Source of the DNA: Salipiger abyssi
GTDB lineage: Bacteria > Pseudomonadota > Alphaproteobacteria > Rhodobacterales > Rhodobacteraceae
Direction of reading: 5' to 3'
Assembly (NCBI RefSeq): GCF_017311415.1
Contig: NZ_JAEKIS010000016.1
Location: 1 to 64,000, forward strand
DNA length: 64,000 bases
Position numbers and translations under genes: made by a program. Positions 39,516-47,996 of this stretch are shown one piece after another (the stretch's first letter is position 1; every line of letters starts with the position of its first letter). The notes beneath the pieces were generated by a model, which saw nothing but the letters and a program-made list of their open reading frames with translations, was not told where the DNA came from and ran no database searches.

Positions 39516-40583
39516 ATGGCCGATTCCCCGACTGCCTCGCAGCACCCGCCCAGCGCGCAAACGATTCGCGACGCGCTCGCCGACGCCCCCAAGACCCGCT
39601 CCCGCGATCTCGCCACCCAGCTCGGCATCACCGAGGCGCAGCTGCTGGCGGCGCAGACCGGCCATGGCGTGACCCGGATCGCCGCCCATCCCGACAAGGT
39701 GATCCCGGCGGTCGAGGCTCTGGGCGAGGTCATGGCGCTGACCCGTGTCGAGGCGGCGGTGCATGAAAAGGTGGGCACCTACGCCAACTATCACACCGGT
39801 CCGCATGCGGCGATGGTGCTGGCCGACGAGATTGACCTGCGGATCTTTCCCAAGCACTGGTGCCACGGCTTTCTCGTCGAACAGGAGAGCGACGCCGGCG
39901 TGAAGCGCAGCCTTCAGATCTTCGACGCGGCGGGCGACGCCATCCACAAGGTGCATCTGCGCGCCGGCTCCGACCTTGCCGGCTGGGAGGCCGCGAAAGC
40001 CGCCCTCGCCAGCGGCGAGACCGGCGACACGCTGGATCTGGAACCGCGCCAGCCCACCGAGGCGGCGAAATCCGATCCCGCCAAGCTCGACGTGCTGCGC
40101 AAGGAATGGGCGCGGCTCACCGACACGCATCAGTTCCTGCGGCTCTGCTCGAAACTCAAGATGAACCGGCTCGGCGCCTATCGCATCGCCGGCGCGCCCT
40201 TTGTGCGCCAGCTCGAGCCCGCCGCCGTCGATGCGATGCTCGAGGCGGTGCGCGACCGCGAGACCGAGATCATGCTCTTTGTCGGCAATCGTGGCTGCAT
40301 TCAGATCCATTCCGGCCCGGTGCGTACCCTGCGCCCGATGGGACCGTGGCAGAACATCATGGATCCGGGCTTCAACCTGCATCTGCGCCGCGACAAGGTG
40401 GCCGAGCTCTGGGCGGTGGAGAAACCCACCCAGCGCGGCCCGGCGATCTCTGTCGAGGCCTTCGATGCCGAGGGCGGACTGATCTTCCAGTGTTTCGGCG
40501 TCGGCAAGGACGGTAACGACCACCGCCCCGCCTGGAAAGAAATCGTCGAGGCGCTGCCCAGCCGCGAGGAGGTCTCCGCATGA
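39516..40583 (+). CDS. hmuS: Haem-degrading/trafficking factor HmuS (HemS family)
   Basis: The 355-residue protein contains two repeated HemS halves: RDLATQLGITEAQLLAAQTGHGVTRI..YANYHTGPHAAMVLADEIDLRIFPKHWCHGFLVEQ and, in the second, ARLTDTHQFLRL..NRGCIQIHSGPVRTLRPMGPWQNIMDPGFNLHLRRDKVAELWAV. HemS proteins bind haem in the cytoplasm and release iron or pass haem on. The ATG at 39516 is used, with ACCAAGGATGG around it. It begins the hmuSTUV operon, overlapping hmuT by 4 bases. Confidence 0.9.
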   Translation: MADSPTASQHPPSAQTIRDALADAPKTRSRDLATQLGITEAQLLAAQTGHGVTRIAAHPDKVIPAVEALGEVMALTRVEAAVHEKVGTYANYHTGPHAAMVLADEIDLRIFPKHWCHGFLVEQESDAGVKRSLQIFDAAGDAIHKVHLRAGSDLAGWEAAKAALASGETGDTLDLEPRQPTEAAKSDPAKLDVLRKEWARLTDTHQFLRLCSKLKMNRLGAYRIAGAPFVRQLEPAAVDAMLEAVRDRETEIMLFVGNRGCIQIHSGPVRTLRPMGPWQNIMDPGFNLHLRRDKVAELWAVEKPTQRGPAISVEAFDAEGGLIFQCFGVGKDGNDHRPAWKEIVEALPSREEVSA

Positions 40584-41458
40584 AGCGCCGCTCCTTCCAC
40601 GCGCTCGCACTGTCCACTGCCGCCTATCTCGCGCTCGGCGGGCTCGGCGCCGCGCTCCTGCCCGCGGAAGCGGCGCGGGGCGAGGCCGATACGCTGGTGA
40701 TCGGCGGCTCGGTCACCGAAATCGTCTATGCGCTCGGGCAGGAGCACCGGCTTCTCGCCCGCGACACCACCTCCACCTACCCGCCGCAGGCCGAAGCGTT
40801 GCCTGATGTGGGCTATATGCGCGCGCTCTCGCCCGAAGGTGTGCTGTCGGTGAACCCCGACCTGATCCTGTCGGAAGAGGGCGCCGGCCCGCCGGAAACG
40901 CTCGATGTGCTGGAAGAGGCGGCGATCCCTTTCATCACCGTGCCGGGCGGCTTCGATGCCGACGCCGTCGCCGCCAAGATCCGCGCGGTGGGCGAGGCGC
41001 TCGACGTGCCCGAGGCCGCCTCCGCGCTGGCCGAGGAGGTCAGCACCCAGATCGAAACCGCCAGCAAGGATGCGCAGGCAGCGGCGGGCACGCCCAAGCG
41101 CGTGCTCTTCGTGCTGTCGGCCCAGGGCGGCCGGCTGATGGGCGGTGGCGACAATACCGGCGCGGCGGCGATCATCGAGATGGCGGGCGGCGTCAACGCG
41201 CTGGCAGGCGTCGAGGGCTACAAGCCGCTCTCGGACGAGGCGGTCACCGCCGCTGCGCCCGATGTGATCCTGATGATGGACCGCGACGGCGATCACGCCG
41301 CCAGCGCCGAAGAGCTCTTCGCTCTGCCCGCGCTGGCCGTCACCCCCGCCGCCGAGACCGGCGCGCTGATCAAGATGGACGGGCTGAAACTGCTGGGCTT
41401 CGGCCCGCGCACCGGCGCGGCGGTGGCCGAGCTGGCGCAGGCGCTTTACGGGGGCTGA
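40580..41458 (+). CDS. hmuT: Haem ABC transporter periplasmic binding protein HmuT
   Basis: A 292-residue class III binding protein with signal sequence (FHALALSTAAYLALGGLGAALL). It shows TLVIGGSVTEIVYALGQEHRLLARDTTSTYPP, the start of the cluster A-8 fold, and ALSPEGVLSVNPDLILSEEGAGP; the second lobe has MAGGVNALAGVEGYKPLSDE. A Tyr in the ALPDVGYMRALS loop is the likely haem ligand. Located between HmuS and the permease, it delivers haem to HmuUV. Confidence 0.9.
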   Translation: MKRRSFHALALSTAAYLALGGLGAALLPAEAARGEADTLVIGGSVTEIVYALGQEHRLLARDTTSTYPPQAEALPDVGYMRALSPEGVLSVNPDLILSEEGAGPPETLDVLEEAAIPFITVPGGFDADAVAAKIRAVGEALDVPEAASALAEEVSTQIETASKDAQAAAGTPKRVLFVLSAQGGRLMGGGDNTGAAAIIEMAGGVNALAGVEGYKPLSDEAVTAAAPDVILMMDRDGDHAASAEELFALPALAVTPAAETGALIKMDGLKLLGFGPRTGAAVAELAQALYGG

Positions 41459-41461
41459 ACC

Positions 41462-42547
41462 ATGGTCGCGCTCACCGACCCCGCAGGCGAGCTGACCGAG
41501 GCCGAGGCGCCGCGCAGCCGCCTCGCCCGCGCCCGGCGGCTGCATCTGTGGCTGGCGCTGCTGCTGATCGCGGTGGCGCTGGCCAGCCTCACCGTCGGCG
41601 CGACGGGCGTACAGCTCTGGGATGTGGCGAGGAGCCTCGCAAGAGGCGAGGAGCTCTCGCGCATGGAACGCGTGGTGCTGATGGATATCCGCCTGCCGCG
41701 CCTCGTCATGGGGCTGGCGGTGGGCGCGGCGCTTGCCGTCTCCGGCGCGGTGATGCAGGGGCTGTTCCGCAACCCGCTGGCCGATCCCGGCATCGTCGGC
41801 GTCAGCGCCGGCGCCGGCCTTGGCGCCATCCTCGCCATCGTTCTGGGCGCGCTGCTGCCGCCAGCGCTGCTGGGCTTCGCCGGCGCGCATCTGGTGCCGC
41901 TCGCCGCCTTCTTCGGCGGCTGGGTCAGCACGATCCTGCTCTACCGCGTCGCCACGCGCCGCGGCCACACCTCGGTCGCCACCATGCTGCTCGCCGGCAT
42001 CGCACTCGGCGCGCTTGCGGGTGCGGTCTCGGGCGTGCTGGTCTACATGGCCGATGACAGCCAGCTGCGCGACCTGACCTTCTGGGGGCTGGGCTCGCTC
42101 GCCGGCGCCAGCTGGACGAAGCTCGCCGCGGCGCTGCCGATCATCCTCGTTACCGTGGCCGGTGCGAGCTTTCTGGGCCGCAGCCTCAACGCGCTGGCGC
42201 TCGGAGAGGCGACCGCCGCGCATATCGGCATTCCCGTGCAGCGCATGAAGCGCCTCGCCATCCTCTGCGTCGCGGGTGCCACCGGCGCTGCCGTCGCGGT
42301 CTCGGGCGGCATCGGCTTTGTCGGCATCGTGGTGCCGCATCTGCTGCGCCTCGCCTCCGGCCCCGATCACCGGGCGCTGCTGATCAATTCCGCGCTGCTG
42401 GGCGCCGCTCTTCTGGTGGTGGCCGACATGATCAGCCGGGTGATCGTCGCCCCCGCAGAGCTGCCCATCGGCATCGTCACCGCCGTGCTCGGCGCGCCGG
42501 TCTTCCTGTGGATCCTGCTGCGGCAGCGTGGCGTGGTGGATCTCTGA
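41462..42547 (+). CDS. hmuU: Haem ABC transporter permease HmuU
   Basis: A FecCD-family permease of 361 residues with around ten helices. Marker segments are DIRLPRLVMGLAVGAALAVSGAVMQGLFRNPLADPGIVGVSAGAGLGA, FWGLGSLAGASW and AVSGGIGFVGIVVPHLLRLASGPDHRALL, and the final ELPIGIVTAVLGAPVFLWIL. It begins 3 bases after hmuT and is followed by hmuV one base after its stop. Confidence 0.93.
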   Translation: MVALTDPAGELTEAEAPRSRLARARRLHLWLALLLIAVALASLTVGATGVQLWDVARSLARGEELSRMERVVLMDIRLPRLVMGLAVGAALAVSGAVMQGLFRNPLADPGIVGVSAGAGLGAILAIVLGALLPPALLGFAGAHLVPLAAFFGGWVSTILLYRVATRRGHTSVATMLLAGIALGALAGAVSGVLVYMADDSQLRDLTFWGLGSLAGASWTKLAAALPIILVTVAGASFLGRSLNALALGEATAAHIGIPVQRMKRLAILCVAGATGAAVAVSGGIGFVGIVVPHLLRLASGPDHRALLINSALLGAALLVVADMISRVIVAPAELPIGIVTAVLGAPVFLWILLRQRGVVDL

Positions 42548-42548
42548 C

Positions 42549-43337
42549 ATGGTCACCGCAACCGATCTCACTGTCACGCTGGGCCGCAACACCGTGCTGG
42601 AGGGCGTCGATTTCCACGCCGCCCCCGGCCAGCTCACCGCGATCTGCGGCCCCAACGGCTCCGGCAAGACCACGCTGCTGCGCGCGCTCACCGGCGATCT
42701 GCCCTATCGCGGCACGGTCGAGCTCAACGGGCAGGATATCGCCACGCTGCCCGCTTGGGCGCTGGCCTCGATCCGGGGCGTGCTGCCGCAGGCCAGCGCG
42801 CTGGCCTTTCCCTTCACCGCGCTGGAGGTGGTCGAGATCGGCCTCGCCCGGGGCCGCGCCGGCGGCGACACGCGCGCCGCGCTTCAGGCGCTGGCGCGGG
42901 TCGATCTGGGGCATTACGCCAGCCGCCCCTACCAGTCGCTCTCGGGCGGCGAACAGCAGCGCGTGCAGCTCGCCCGCGTGCTGGCGCAGGTCGCCGAGCC
43001 GGTCGCCCAGGATGGCCCGCGCTGGCTGTTTCTCGACGAGCCGGTCTCGGCGCTCGACATCGCGCATCAGCTCGAAGTCATGCAGATCGCCCGCGATTTC
43101 GCGGATGCGGGCGGCGGCGTGGTGGCGGTGATGCACGATCTCAACCTCACCGCCATGTTTGCCGACCGCATCGCCCTGCTGAGCCGGGGCCATGTGCTGG
43201 CGGCGGGGCCGGTCGCAGAGGTGATGACGACGGACACGCTGTCACGCGCCTATGGCTGCCGCCTGCGTGTCGGTGCCGCACCCGCGCCCGGCACGCCCTT
43301 TATCCTTCCCCATGCCGCCACGCTTGCGGCAGAATGA
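42549..43337 (+). CDS. hmuV: Haem ABC transporter ATPase HmuV
   Basis: The 262-residue ATPase has Walker A GPNGSGKTT, signature LSGGEQQRVQLARVLAQ with the insertion VAEPVAQDGPRWLFLDEPVSALDIAHQ around Walker B, and the switch region AVMHDLNLTAMFADR. The insertion VAEPVAQDGPR just before Walker B is typical for HmuV. It completes the haem importer, which is followed 22 bases later by an IsdG-like gene. Confidence 0.93.
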   Translation: MVTATDLTVTLGRNTVLEGVDFHAAPGQLTAICGPNGSGKTTLLRALTGDLPYRGTVELNGQDIATLPAWALASIRGVLPQASALAFPFTALEVVEIGLARGRAGGDTRAALQALARVDLGHYASRPYQSLSGGEQQRVQLARVLAQVAEPVAQDGPRWLFLDEPVSALDIAHQLEVMQIARDFADAGGGVVAVMHDLNLTAMFADRIALLSRGHVLAAGPVAEVMTTDTLSRAYGCRLRVGAAPAPGTPFILPHAATLAAE

Positions 43338-43359
43338 TCCCGACAGGAGGACTGATCCC

Positions 43360-43680
43360 ATGTATCTCGCCATGAACCGCTTTACCGTGCCGCTGGAGAA
43401 CGCGGCGGATTTCGAGGAGCTCTGGCTCTCGCGCGAAAGCAAACTGCACGAAAACCCGGGCTTCGTGGAATTCCACATGCTGAAAGGGCCGGAGGAGGAC
43501 GGGCATATCCTCTACGCTTCGCACACGGTCTGGGAGACCGAGGAAGCGTTCCGCGACTGGACCCGCAGCGACAGCTTCCGCGCCGCCCATGCGCGCGCCG
43601 GCGACAGCCGCAAGCTGCATTCCGGCGCGCCGAAATTCGAGGGCTTCAAGACGATCCAGCACATCGCGCAGCCGGCCTGA
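43360..43680 (+). CDS. IsdG-like haem-degrading monooxygenase (ABM fold)
   Basis: A 106-residue antibiotic-biosynthesis-monooxygenase fold protein, with SD ACAGGAGG before the ATG. Asn6, Trp67 and His77 have the spacing of the IsdG/IsdI catalytic triad (Asn7-Trp66-His76), and FHMLKGPEEDGHILYASHTVWETEEAFRDW is the core signature. It follows hmuV by 22 bases and is likely co-transcribed. In Bradyrhizobium the IsdG-type HmuQ/HmuD degrade haem to biliverdin. The position argues that imported haem is degraded here, giving the operon a second haem-handling protein besides HmuS. Confidence 0.75.
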   Translation: MYLAMNRFTVPLENAADFEELWLSRESKLHENPGFVEFHMLKGPEEDGHILYASHTVWETEEAFRDWTRSDSFRAAHARAGDSRKLHSGAPKFEGFKTIQHIAQPA

Positions 43681-43749
43681 GCGGCGCGCTTCTACCCAAG
43701 CCACATCGCCCGCCGAGCGCGCAGGACGCCTTCGGCGGGCGTATTTTTC

Positions 43750-43797
43750 AAAGAGAAGAAGACCAGGGGCGCGCAAACCCCTGGTCTTCTTCTCTTT
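43750..43797. terminator. 20-bp perfect palindrome, bidirectional terminator
   Basis: AAAGAGAAGAAGACCAGGGG (43750-43769) and its exact complement at 43778-43797 enclose loop CGCGCAAA. It lies between the convergent haem operon and the glutathionyl-hydroquinone reductase gene, flanked by TATTTTTC and CCAAATAC, so it should terminate both strands. Confidence 0.88.
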
Positions 43798-43853
43798 CCA
43801 AATACGCAAAACTGTCGGGCCATCGCCGCCCGCACAAGCGCCGGCCAGAGCGC

Positions 43854-44813
43854 TCAGCCCGCCAGCAGCGCCGCCACATGCGCCGGTCCGGTGGGGCGGA
43901 TGCCCGTCGGGTTCAGCGCCTTGATCGAATAATACCCCCGCGTAATGTGATCCATATTCACCGTCTCGCGCACGCCAGGCAGCTTCAGGATCCGTTCCAT
44001 ATAGGCCGAGAGCCGCGGGTAATCGGCGATCTGGCGGCGGTTGGTCTTGAAGATCCCGTGATAGGCCGCGTCGAACCGGATGAGCGTCACGAAGGTGCGG
44101 ATATCGGTCTCGGTGAACCGCTCGCCAAAGAGAAAGTCGCCGGTCAGCCGCGCCTCCAGCTCGTCGAGCACCGCAAAGACACCCTCCACCGCCTCGTCAT
44201 AGGCCTCCTGCGTCGAGGCAAAGCCCGCCTTGTAGACGCCGTTGTTGAGCAGATCGTAGATGCGCGGGTTGAGCGCGTCGATCTCGGCGGCCAGATCCCC
44301 GGGGTAGAGGCGCAGGTCTGAGGGCACGAGATGTTCGAAGGCGGTGTCGAACATGCGCACGATATCAGCGCTTTCGTTGTTCACCATCACATTGCGCTTC
44401 ATGTCCCAGAGCACCGGCACCGTGGCGCGCCCGGTAAAGCGGTCATCCGCCCGCGTGTAGAGCTCGTGCATATAGCCCGAGGCAAAGAGCGGATCCTCGT
44501 CGGCGCCGGGATAGCCGCCGAAGCGCCAGCCCTGATCGGTCATCACCGGGTTCACCACCGTGACCGGGATGAGATCCGATAGCCCCTTGAGGCTGCGCGC
44601 CATCAGCGCGCGCGAGGCCCAGGGGCAGATATAGGCGACATAGAGCCGGTAGCGCCCGGTCTCCGCCTCGAACCCGCCCTCGCCGGTCGGGCCGGCGGAG
44701 CCGTCCGCGGTGATCCAGTTGCGGAAGGAGGAGACCTGCCGCACGAAGCGGCCCTTCTCGTCGGCCTTCTGCACCGGCTGCCAGTCGCTGGTCCATTTTC
44801 CGTTCACAAGCAT
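43854..44813 (-). CDS. Glutathionyl-hydroquinone reductase (GST Xi class)
   Basis: A 319-residue GST-like protein with the signature CPWA in YVAYICPWASRALMAR near residue 63. That Cys is the catalytic nucleophile of the YqjG/EcM4 family, which reduces glutathionyl-hydroquinones. Further family segments are VTVVNPVMTDQGWRFGGYPGADEDPLF, VPVLWDMKRNVMVNNESADIVRMF and ERFTETDIRTFVTLIRFDAAYHGIFKTNRR. It is the distal gene of a four-gene minus-strand group under a LysR regulator. Confidence 0.9.
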   Translation of the reverse strand: MLVNGKWTSDWQPVQKADEKGRFVRQVSSFRNWITADGSAGPTGEGGFEAETGRYRLYVAYICPWASRALMARSLKGLSDLIPVTVVNPVMTDQGWRFGGYPGADEDPLFASGYMHELYTRADDRFTGRATVPVLWDMKRNVMVNNESADIVRMFDTAFEHLVPSDLRLYPGDLAAEIDALNPRIYDLLNNGVYKAGFASTQEAYDEAVEGVFAVLDELEARLTGDFLFGERFTETDIRTFVTLIRFDAAYHGIFKTNRRQIADYPRLSAYMERILKLPGVRETVNMDHITRGYYSIKALNPTGIRPTGPAHVAALLAG

Positions 44814-44824
44814 GGCGACAATCC

Positions 44825-45646
44825 TCAGTAATAGATGAAGCTGCGCATCGAGATCGAGCCGAGGTCGATGGAATCGTTCATGAAGAGCAGCGTGTCCTTT
44901 TCGTCCGCCGCCCCCGCGACGCTCAGCGCCGGCAGGTAGTGGTCGATGGAGGGGTGGGCGACGCTCAGCAGCTTGCCGAGCTTGGCGCGGTCGGCCAGCG
45001 TGGCGATGTCGCCGGCGCCGAGCCGCTCGGCAAAGAGCGTGTCGAACTCCTCGGCCCAGTCATGCGCCCCGCCGCCGCCCCAACGCACGGCGCGCAGATT
45101 GTGCACCACATTGCCCGAGCCCAGGATCAGCACGCCGCGATGGCGCAGCTCGGCCAGTGCCCGACCGATCTCCACATGCTGCGGCAGGTCCGCCGCCATG
45201 TCGATGGAGAGCTGGAACACCGGCACGTCGGCGCCGGGATAGAGGAATTTCAGCACCGACCAGGCGCCGTGATCGAGCCCCCAGGTCTCGTCGCCCTCGG
45301 CGTGGTGGCTGGCCAGCAGCGTGACCACCTCGCTCGCCAGTTCCGGCGCGCCGGGTGCGGGGTATTGCTGTTCGAAGAGCTCCTGCGGGAAGCCGTAGAA
45401 ATCGTGAATGGTGCCGGGCCGGGCCTGCACGTTCACAAGCGTCGAGCCGCGCGTCATCCAATGCGCCGAGACCACCAGAATGGCCTGCGGGCGCGGCAGG
45501 GTGCGGCCCAGCGCCGCCCAGCTGCGGGAATAGGCGTTGTCCTCGATGGCGTTCATCGGGCTGCCATGGCCAAGGAAAACGACCGGCATCCGGTCGGAGG
45601 CCTTGAGCCCGTCTTTCAGCTTTTGCAGTTGTTGCGAGATGCTCAT
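44825..45646 (-). CDS. DODA-type extradiol ring-cleaving dioxygenase
   Basis: A 273-residue LigB/DODA family protein. MPVVFLGHGSPMNAIEDN has the first His ligand (HGSPMN), AILVVSAHWMT supplies the second, and LDHGAWSVLKFLYPGADVPVFQLSID carries the conserved DHG. Late GSGNVVHNLRAV has the last His. Family members cleave catechols such as 4,5-DOPA extradiol. The neighbour GHR also handles quinones, so aromatic or quinone detoxification is a fitting role. The gap to the GHR gene is 11 bases. Confidence 0.88.
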   Translation of the reverse strand: MSISQQLQKLKDGLKASDRMPVVFLGHGSPMNAIEDNAYSRSWAALGRTLPRPQAILVVSAHWMTRGSTLVNVQARPGTIHDFYGFPQELFEQQYPAPGAPELASEVVTLLASHHAEGDETWGLDHGAWSVLKFLYPGADVPVFQLSIDMAADLPQHVEIGRALAELRHRGVLILGSGNVVHNLRAVRWGGGGAHDWAEEFDTLFAERLGAGDIATLADRAKLGKLLSVAHPSIDHYLPALSVAGAADEKDTLLFMNDSIDLGSISMRSFIYY

Positions 45647-45724
45647 GGCACTCTCCCTTGGATTATGCAGGTTTCGGGGGACCGCCGCGCCAAACGTAGC
45701 AGCGCGGCGGCGCGATGTCGGAAG

Positions 45725-46129
45725 TCAGCGGCGCTTCAGCGGCCAGAGCGCATAGGCACCGTCGCCGAGCAACGCGAGGGCGGCCATCACGGCGGCCCAC
45801 ATCACCGGGTATTCCCAGCCGCCGCCCTGATTGGTCCAGCCGAAACCGTTGCCCCAATGTGCGGTGAAGGCCGCGCCCAGCAGCACCGGCACGGAAAGCG
45901 CCGCGACGCCCCGCGTGGCCACGCCGAGGATCAGCGCCGCGCCGCCGACGATCTCGAAGACCATGGTGGCGAGGCCGAGCCAGCCGGGCAGGCCGAGCGA
46001 CTCGAAGAAGCCGGCGGTGCCCGCGGGGGTGAAGACCAGCAGCTTGGTCAGCCCGTGCGCCAAAAAGAGCGCGCCGGTGGTGAGCCGCAGCAGCAGCGCG
46101 GCGTGGGGGGCGGTTTTCAGGTCGATCAT
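45725..46129 (-). CDS. DoxX-family membrane protein
   Basis: A 134-residue protein with four helices, starting AALLLRLTTGALFLAHGLTKLLVFTPAGTAGFFESLGLPGWL and later ATMVFEIVGGAALILG and VPVLLGAAFTAHWGNGFGW; the GLTKL and FFESLGLP segments define the DoxX family. DoxX proteins are linked to thiol and redox stress. It lies between the dioxygenase and the NADP-binding protein on the same strand, in a cluster repeatedly found under LysR control (recalled). Confidence 0.88.
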   Translation of the reverse strand: MIDLKTAPHAALLLRLTTGALFLAHGLTKLLVFTPAGTAGFFESLGLPGWLGLATMVFEIVGGAALILGVATRGVAALSVPVLLGAAFTAHWGNGFGWTNQGGGWEYPVMWAAVMAALALLGDGAYALWPLKRR

Positions 46130-46158
46130 CGGTGAAGTCTCCTCTGTGTGTCTTGCGA

Positions 46159-46785
46159 TCAGGCCGCGAGCCAGGCCGGTGCGATCCCGGTGCCCTGCCC
46201 CAGAATGTAACCGAAGGCGATGTTCAGATAGCCCAGCGGTTCGAGATAGCGGGCATTCGACAGCCCGCCGGCGTCGCGCGCCTCAAAGCCTGCGTCCTCG
46301 GCCAGAGCGATGACCTTGGCCTTGGCCTCGGCATCGTCGCCGGCGACGAAGGTCTGGATCTTGCGGCCGCCGAGCGTCAGGTCGCCGGCGTAATGCTCGG
46401 CAAAGACGGTGTTGAAGGCCTTAACCACCGGCGCACCCACCAGCTTGGCGATCTCTTCTGCGGCAGAGCTGTCATGGCCCAGTTGCAGCCCCGAGAAATC
46501 CTCGGTCACCGGGTTGGACAGATCGACGACGATCTTGCCGGAGAAGTCGTTTGCGCCGGCGATCTGGGTGCTGGCGCCATAGGGCGTGGCGAGAATGACG
46601 ATCTCGGCCTGAGCGATGGCGGTGGCGGTATCGGCTGCCTGCACCCGTACGCCCTCGGCGGCGAGTTTCGCGGCGGCCTCGGTGCCGCCCTGCTGGTCAG
46701 AGACCACAACGCCGTGGGAGGTGCGGCCGATGACGCGGGCGAGGCCCGAGCCGATGTTTCCGGTGCCGATGATTGCGATATTCAT
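46159..46785 (-). CDS. NADPH-dependent F420-reductase-like oxidoreductase
   Basis: The 208-residue protein begins MNIAIIGTGNIGSGLARVIG, a Rossmann GxGxxG dinucleotide site, with VVVSDQQGG next. ETVILATPYG-like EIVILATPYGASTQI and DLSNPVTEDFSGL follow, with KAFNTVFAEHYAGDL in the second half, which define the F420H2:NADP reductase-like group (Pfam F420_oxidored). No F420 biosynthesis genes are visible, so NADPH with a flavin or quinone is likelier. It is the first gene of the minus-strand cluster, divergent from LysR at 46939. Confidence 0.8.
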   Translation of the reverse strand: MNIAIIGTGNIGSGLARVIGRTSHGVVVSDQQGGTEAAAKLAAEGVRVQAADTATAIAQAEIVILATPYGASTQIAGANDFSGKIVVDLSNPVTEDFSGLQLGHDSSAAEEIAKLVGAPVVKAFNTVFAEHYAGDLTLGGRKIQTFVAGDDAEAKAKVIALAEDAGFEARDAGGLSNARYLEPLGYLNIAFGYILGQGTGIAPAWLAA

Positions 46786-46938
46786 GGATCTGGTCCTCTT
46801 CTCTGTCTCTGGCGTCGGGCCCCTTGGGTCTCGCCGGCGCTGGTGTTCGTTTCGATGAGGGGAAGATGCACCTTGCAGATGCGGAATGAAATGACGATGA
46901 TATGGAATAACTTTCCACGATTTGTTCGGAATTGAGCG

Positions 46939-47835
46939 ATGGATCTGATCGACGGGCTGCGGGCCTTTGTCGCCACCGCCGAAAGCGGCTCTTTCACCGG
47001 CGCGGCGGAACGGCTGGGCATCTCGAACCGGCTGACCTCGAAATACGTGGCCGAGCTGGAGGAGCGGCTTGGCGTGCGGCTCTTGCAGCGCACCACGCGG
47101 CGCGTTGGCATCACCGCCTCGGGCGAGGCGCTGCTGGCGCGCGCGCCGGCGCTGCTCGATGAGCTCGACGAGATGCTGGCGGAGGTGAAAGAGGATGGCA
47201 GCGGCTTTTCCGGCACGCTGCGGATCTCGGCGCCGGTCACCTTCGGCGAGATCTATGTGAAGGATCTGCTCAGCCGCTTCGCCGCGCCGCATCCGGGGCT
47301 CACCATCGACCTGCGGCTGAGCGATGCCTATGTGGATCTCGCCGCCGAGGGGATCGACCTGGCGTTCCGCATCGGCGAGGCGTCGGTTTCCTCGCTGAAG
47401 CGGCGCAAACTGGGCGCGATCCGCAGCACACTGGTGGCGAGCCAGGAGTACCTGGCCACGCATCCCGCACCCGCGACGCCCGAGGATCTGGCCGCGCATG
47501 CCTGCATCGTCGACACCAACCGTGCCGATCCGGCGCGCTGGGTGTTCCTGAAGGACGCCAGCCCCGTCTCGGTGCGGGTGCCGACGCGCTTCATGGTGAA
47601 CAGCGCGCAGGTGGCGCGGGATCTGGCGGAGGCCGGCGACGGCATCGCCTTCTGCCCGGTCTTCGTGCTGGGCGACAGCCTGGAGAGCGGGCGGCTGGTG
47701 CCGCTGCTCGAAGATTACGACAACCCCGCCCATCCGATCACCGCCGTCTGGCTGGAGGGGCGCACCCTGCCCCGCAAGGTGCGCGCGCTGATCGACTTTG
47801 CCGTCGCGGATATGCGCCGCAGCGGCATGGGGTGA
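46939..47835 (+). CDS. LysR-family transcriptional regulator
   Basis: The 298-residue protein has the LysR helix-turn-helix at the N-terminus (FVATAESGSFTGAAERLGISNRLTSKYVAELEERLGVRLLQRTTRRVGIT) and a substrate-binding domain (GTLRISAPVTFGEIYVKDLLSRF, PHPGLTIDLRLSDAYVDLAAEGIDLAFRIGE). It is divergent from the four-gene redox cluster; the 153-base intergenic region would hold its site. The regulator probably senses an aromatic or quinone-like compound. Confidence 0.88.
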   Translation: MDLIDGLRAFVATAESGSFTGAAERLGISNRLTSKYVAELEERLGVRLLQRTTRRVGITASGEALLARAPALLDELDEMLAEVKEDGSGFSGTLRISAPVTFGEIYVKDLLSRFAAPHPGLTIDLRLSDAYVDLAAEGIDLAFRIGEASVSSLKRRKLGAIRSTLVASQEYLATHPAPATPEDLAAHACIVDTNRADPARWVFLKDASPVSVRVPTRFMVNSAQVARDLAEAGDGIAFCPVFVLGDSLESGRLVPLLEDYDNPAHPITAVWLEGRTLPRKVRALIDFAVADMRRSGMG

Positions 47836-47850
47836 CGCCTTAGGCACGGC

Positions 47851-47873
47851 GGTGGGCAGATTGCCCACCCTAC
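47851..47873. repeat. REP-like palindrome, same family as at 29775
   Basis: An exact copy of GGTGGGCAGATTGCCCACCCTAC lies 15 bases after the LysR stop codon and 124 bases before rlmJ. It is a single unit. Confidence 0.85.
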
Positions 47874-47996
47874 GCGCCATGGCATTGCGGCGCGCGATCC
47901 GTTATGCACCCGACTGGACGGCACAAGCGCCTGTCCGACCCGTCCTTTCCCCTGCCGATGCGCCTGCCCGCATCGGCCCCTCAGCGAGGCCCCGCG

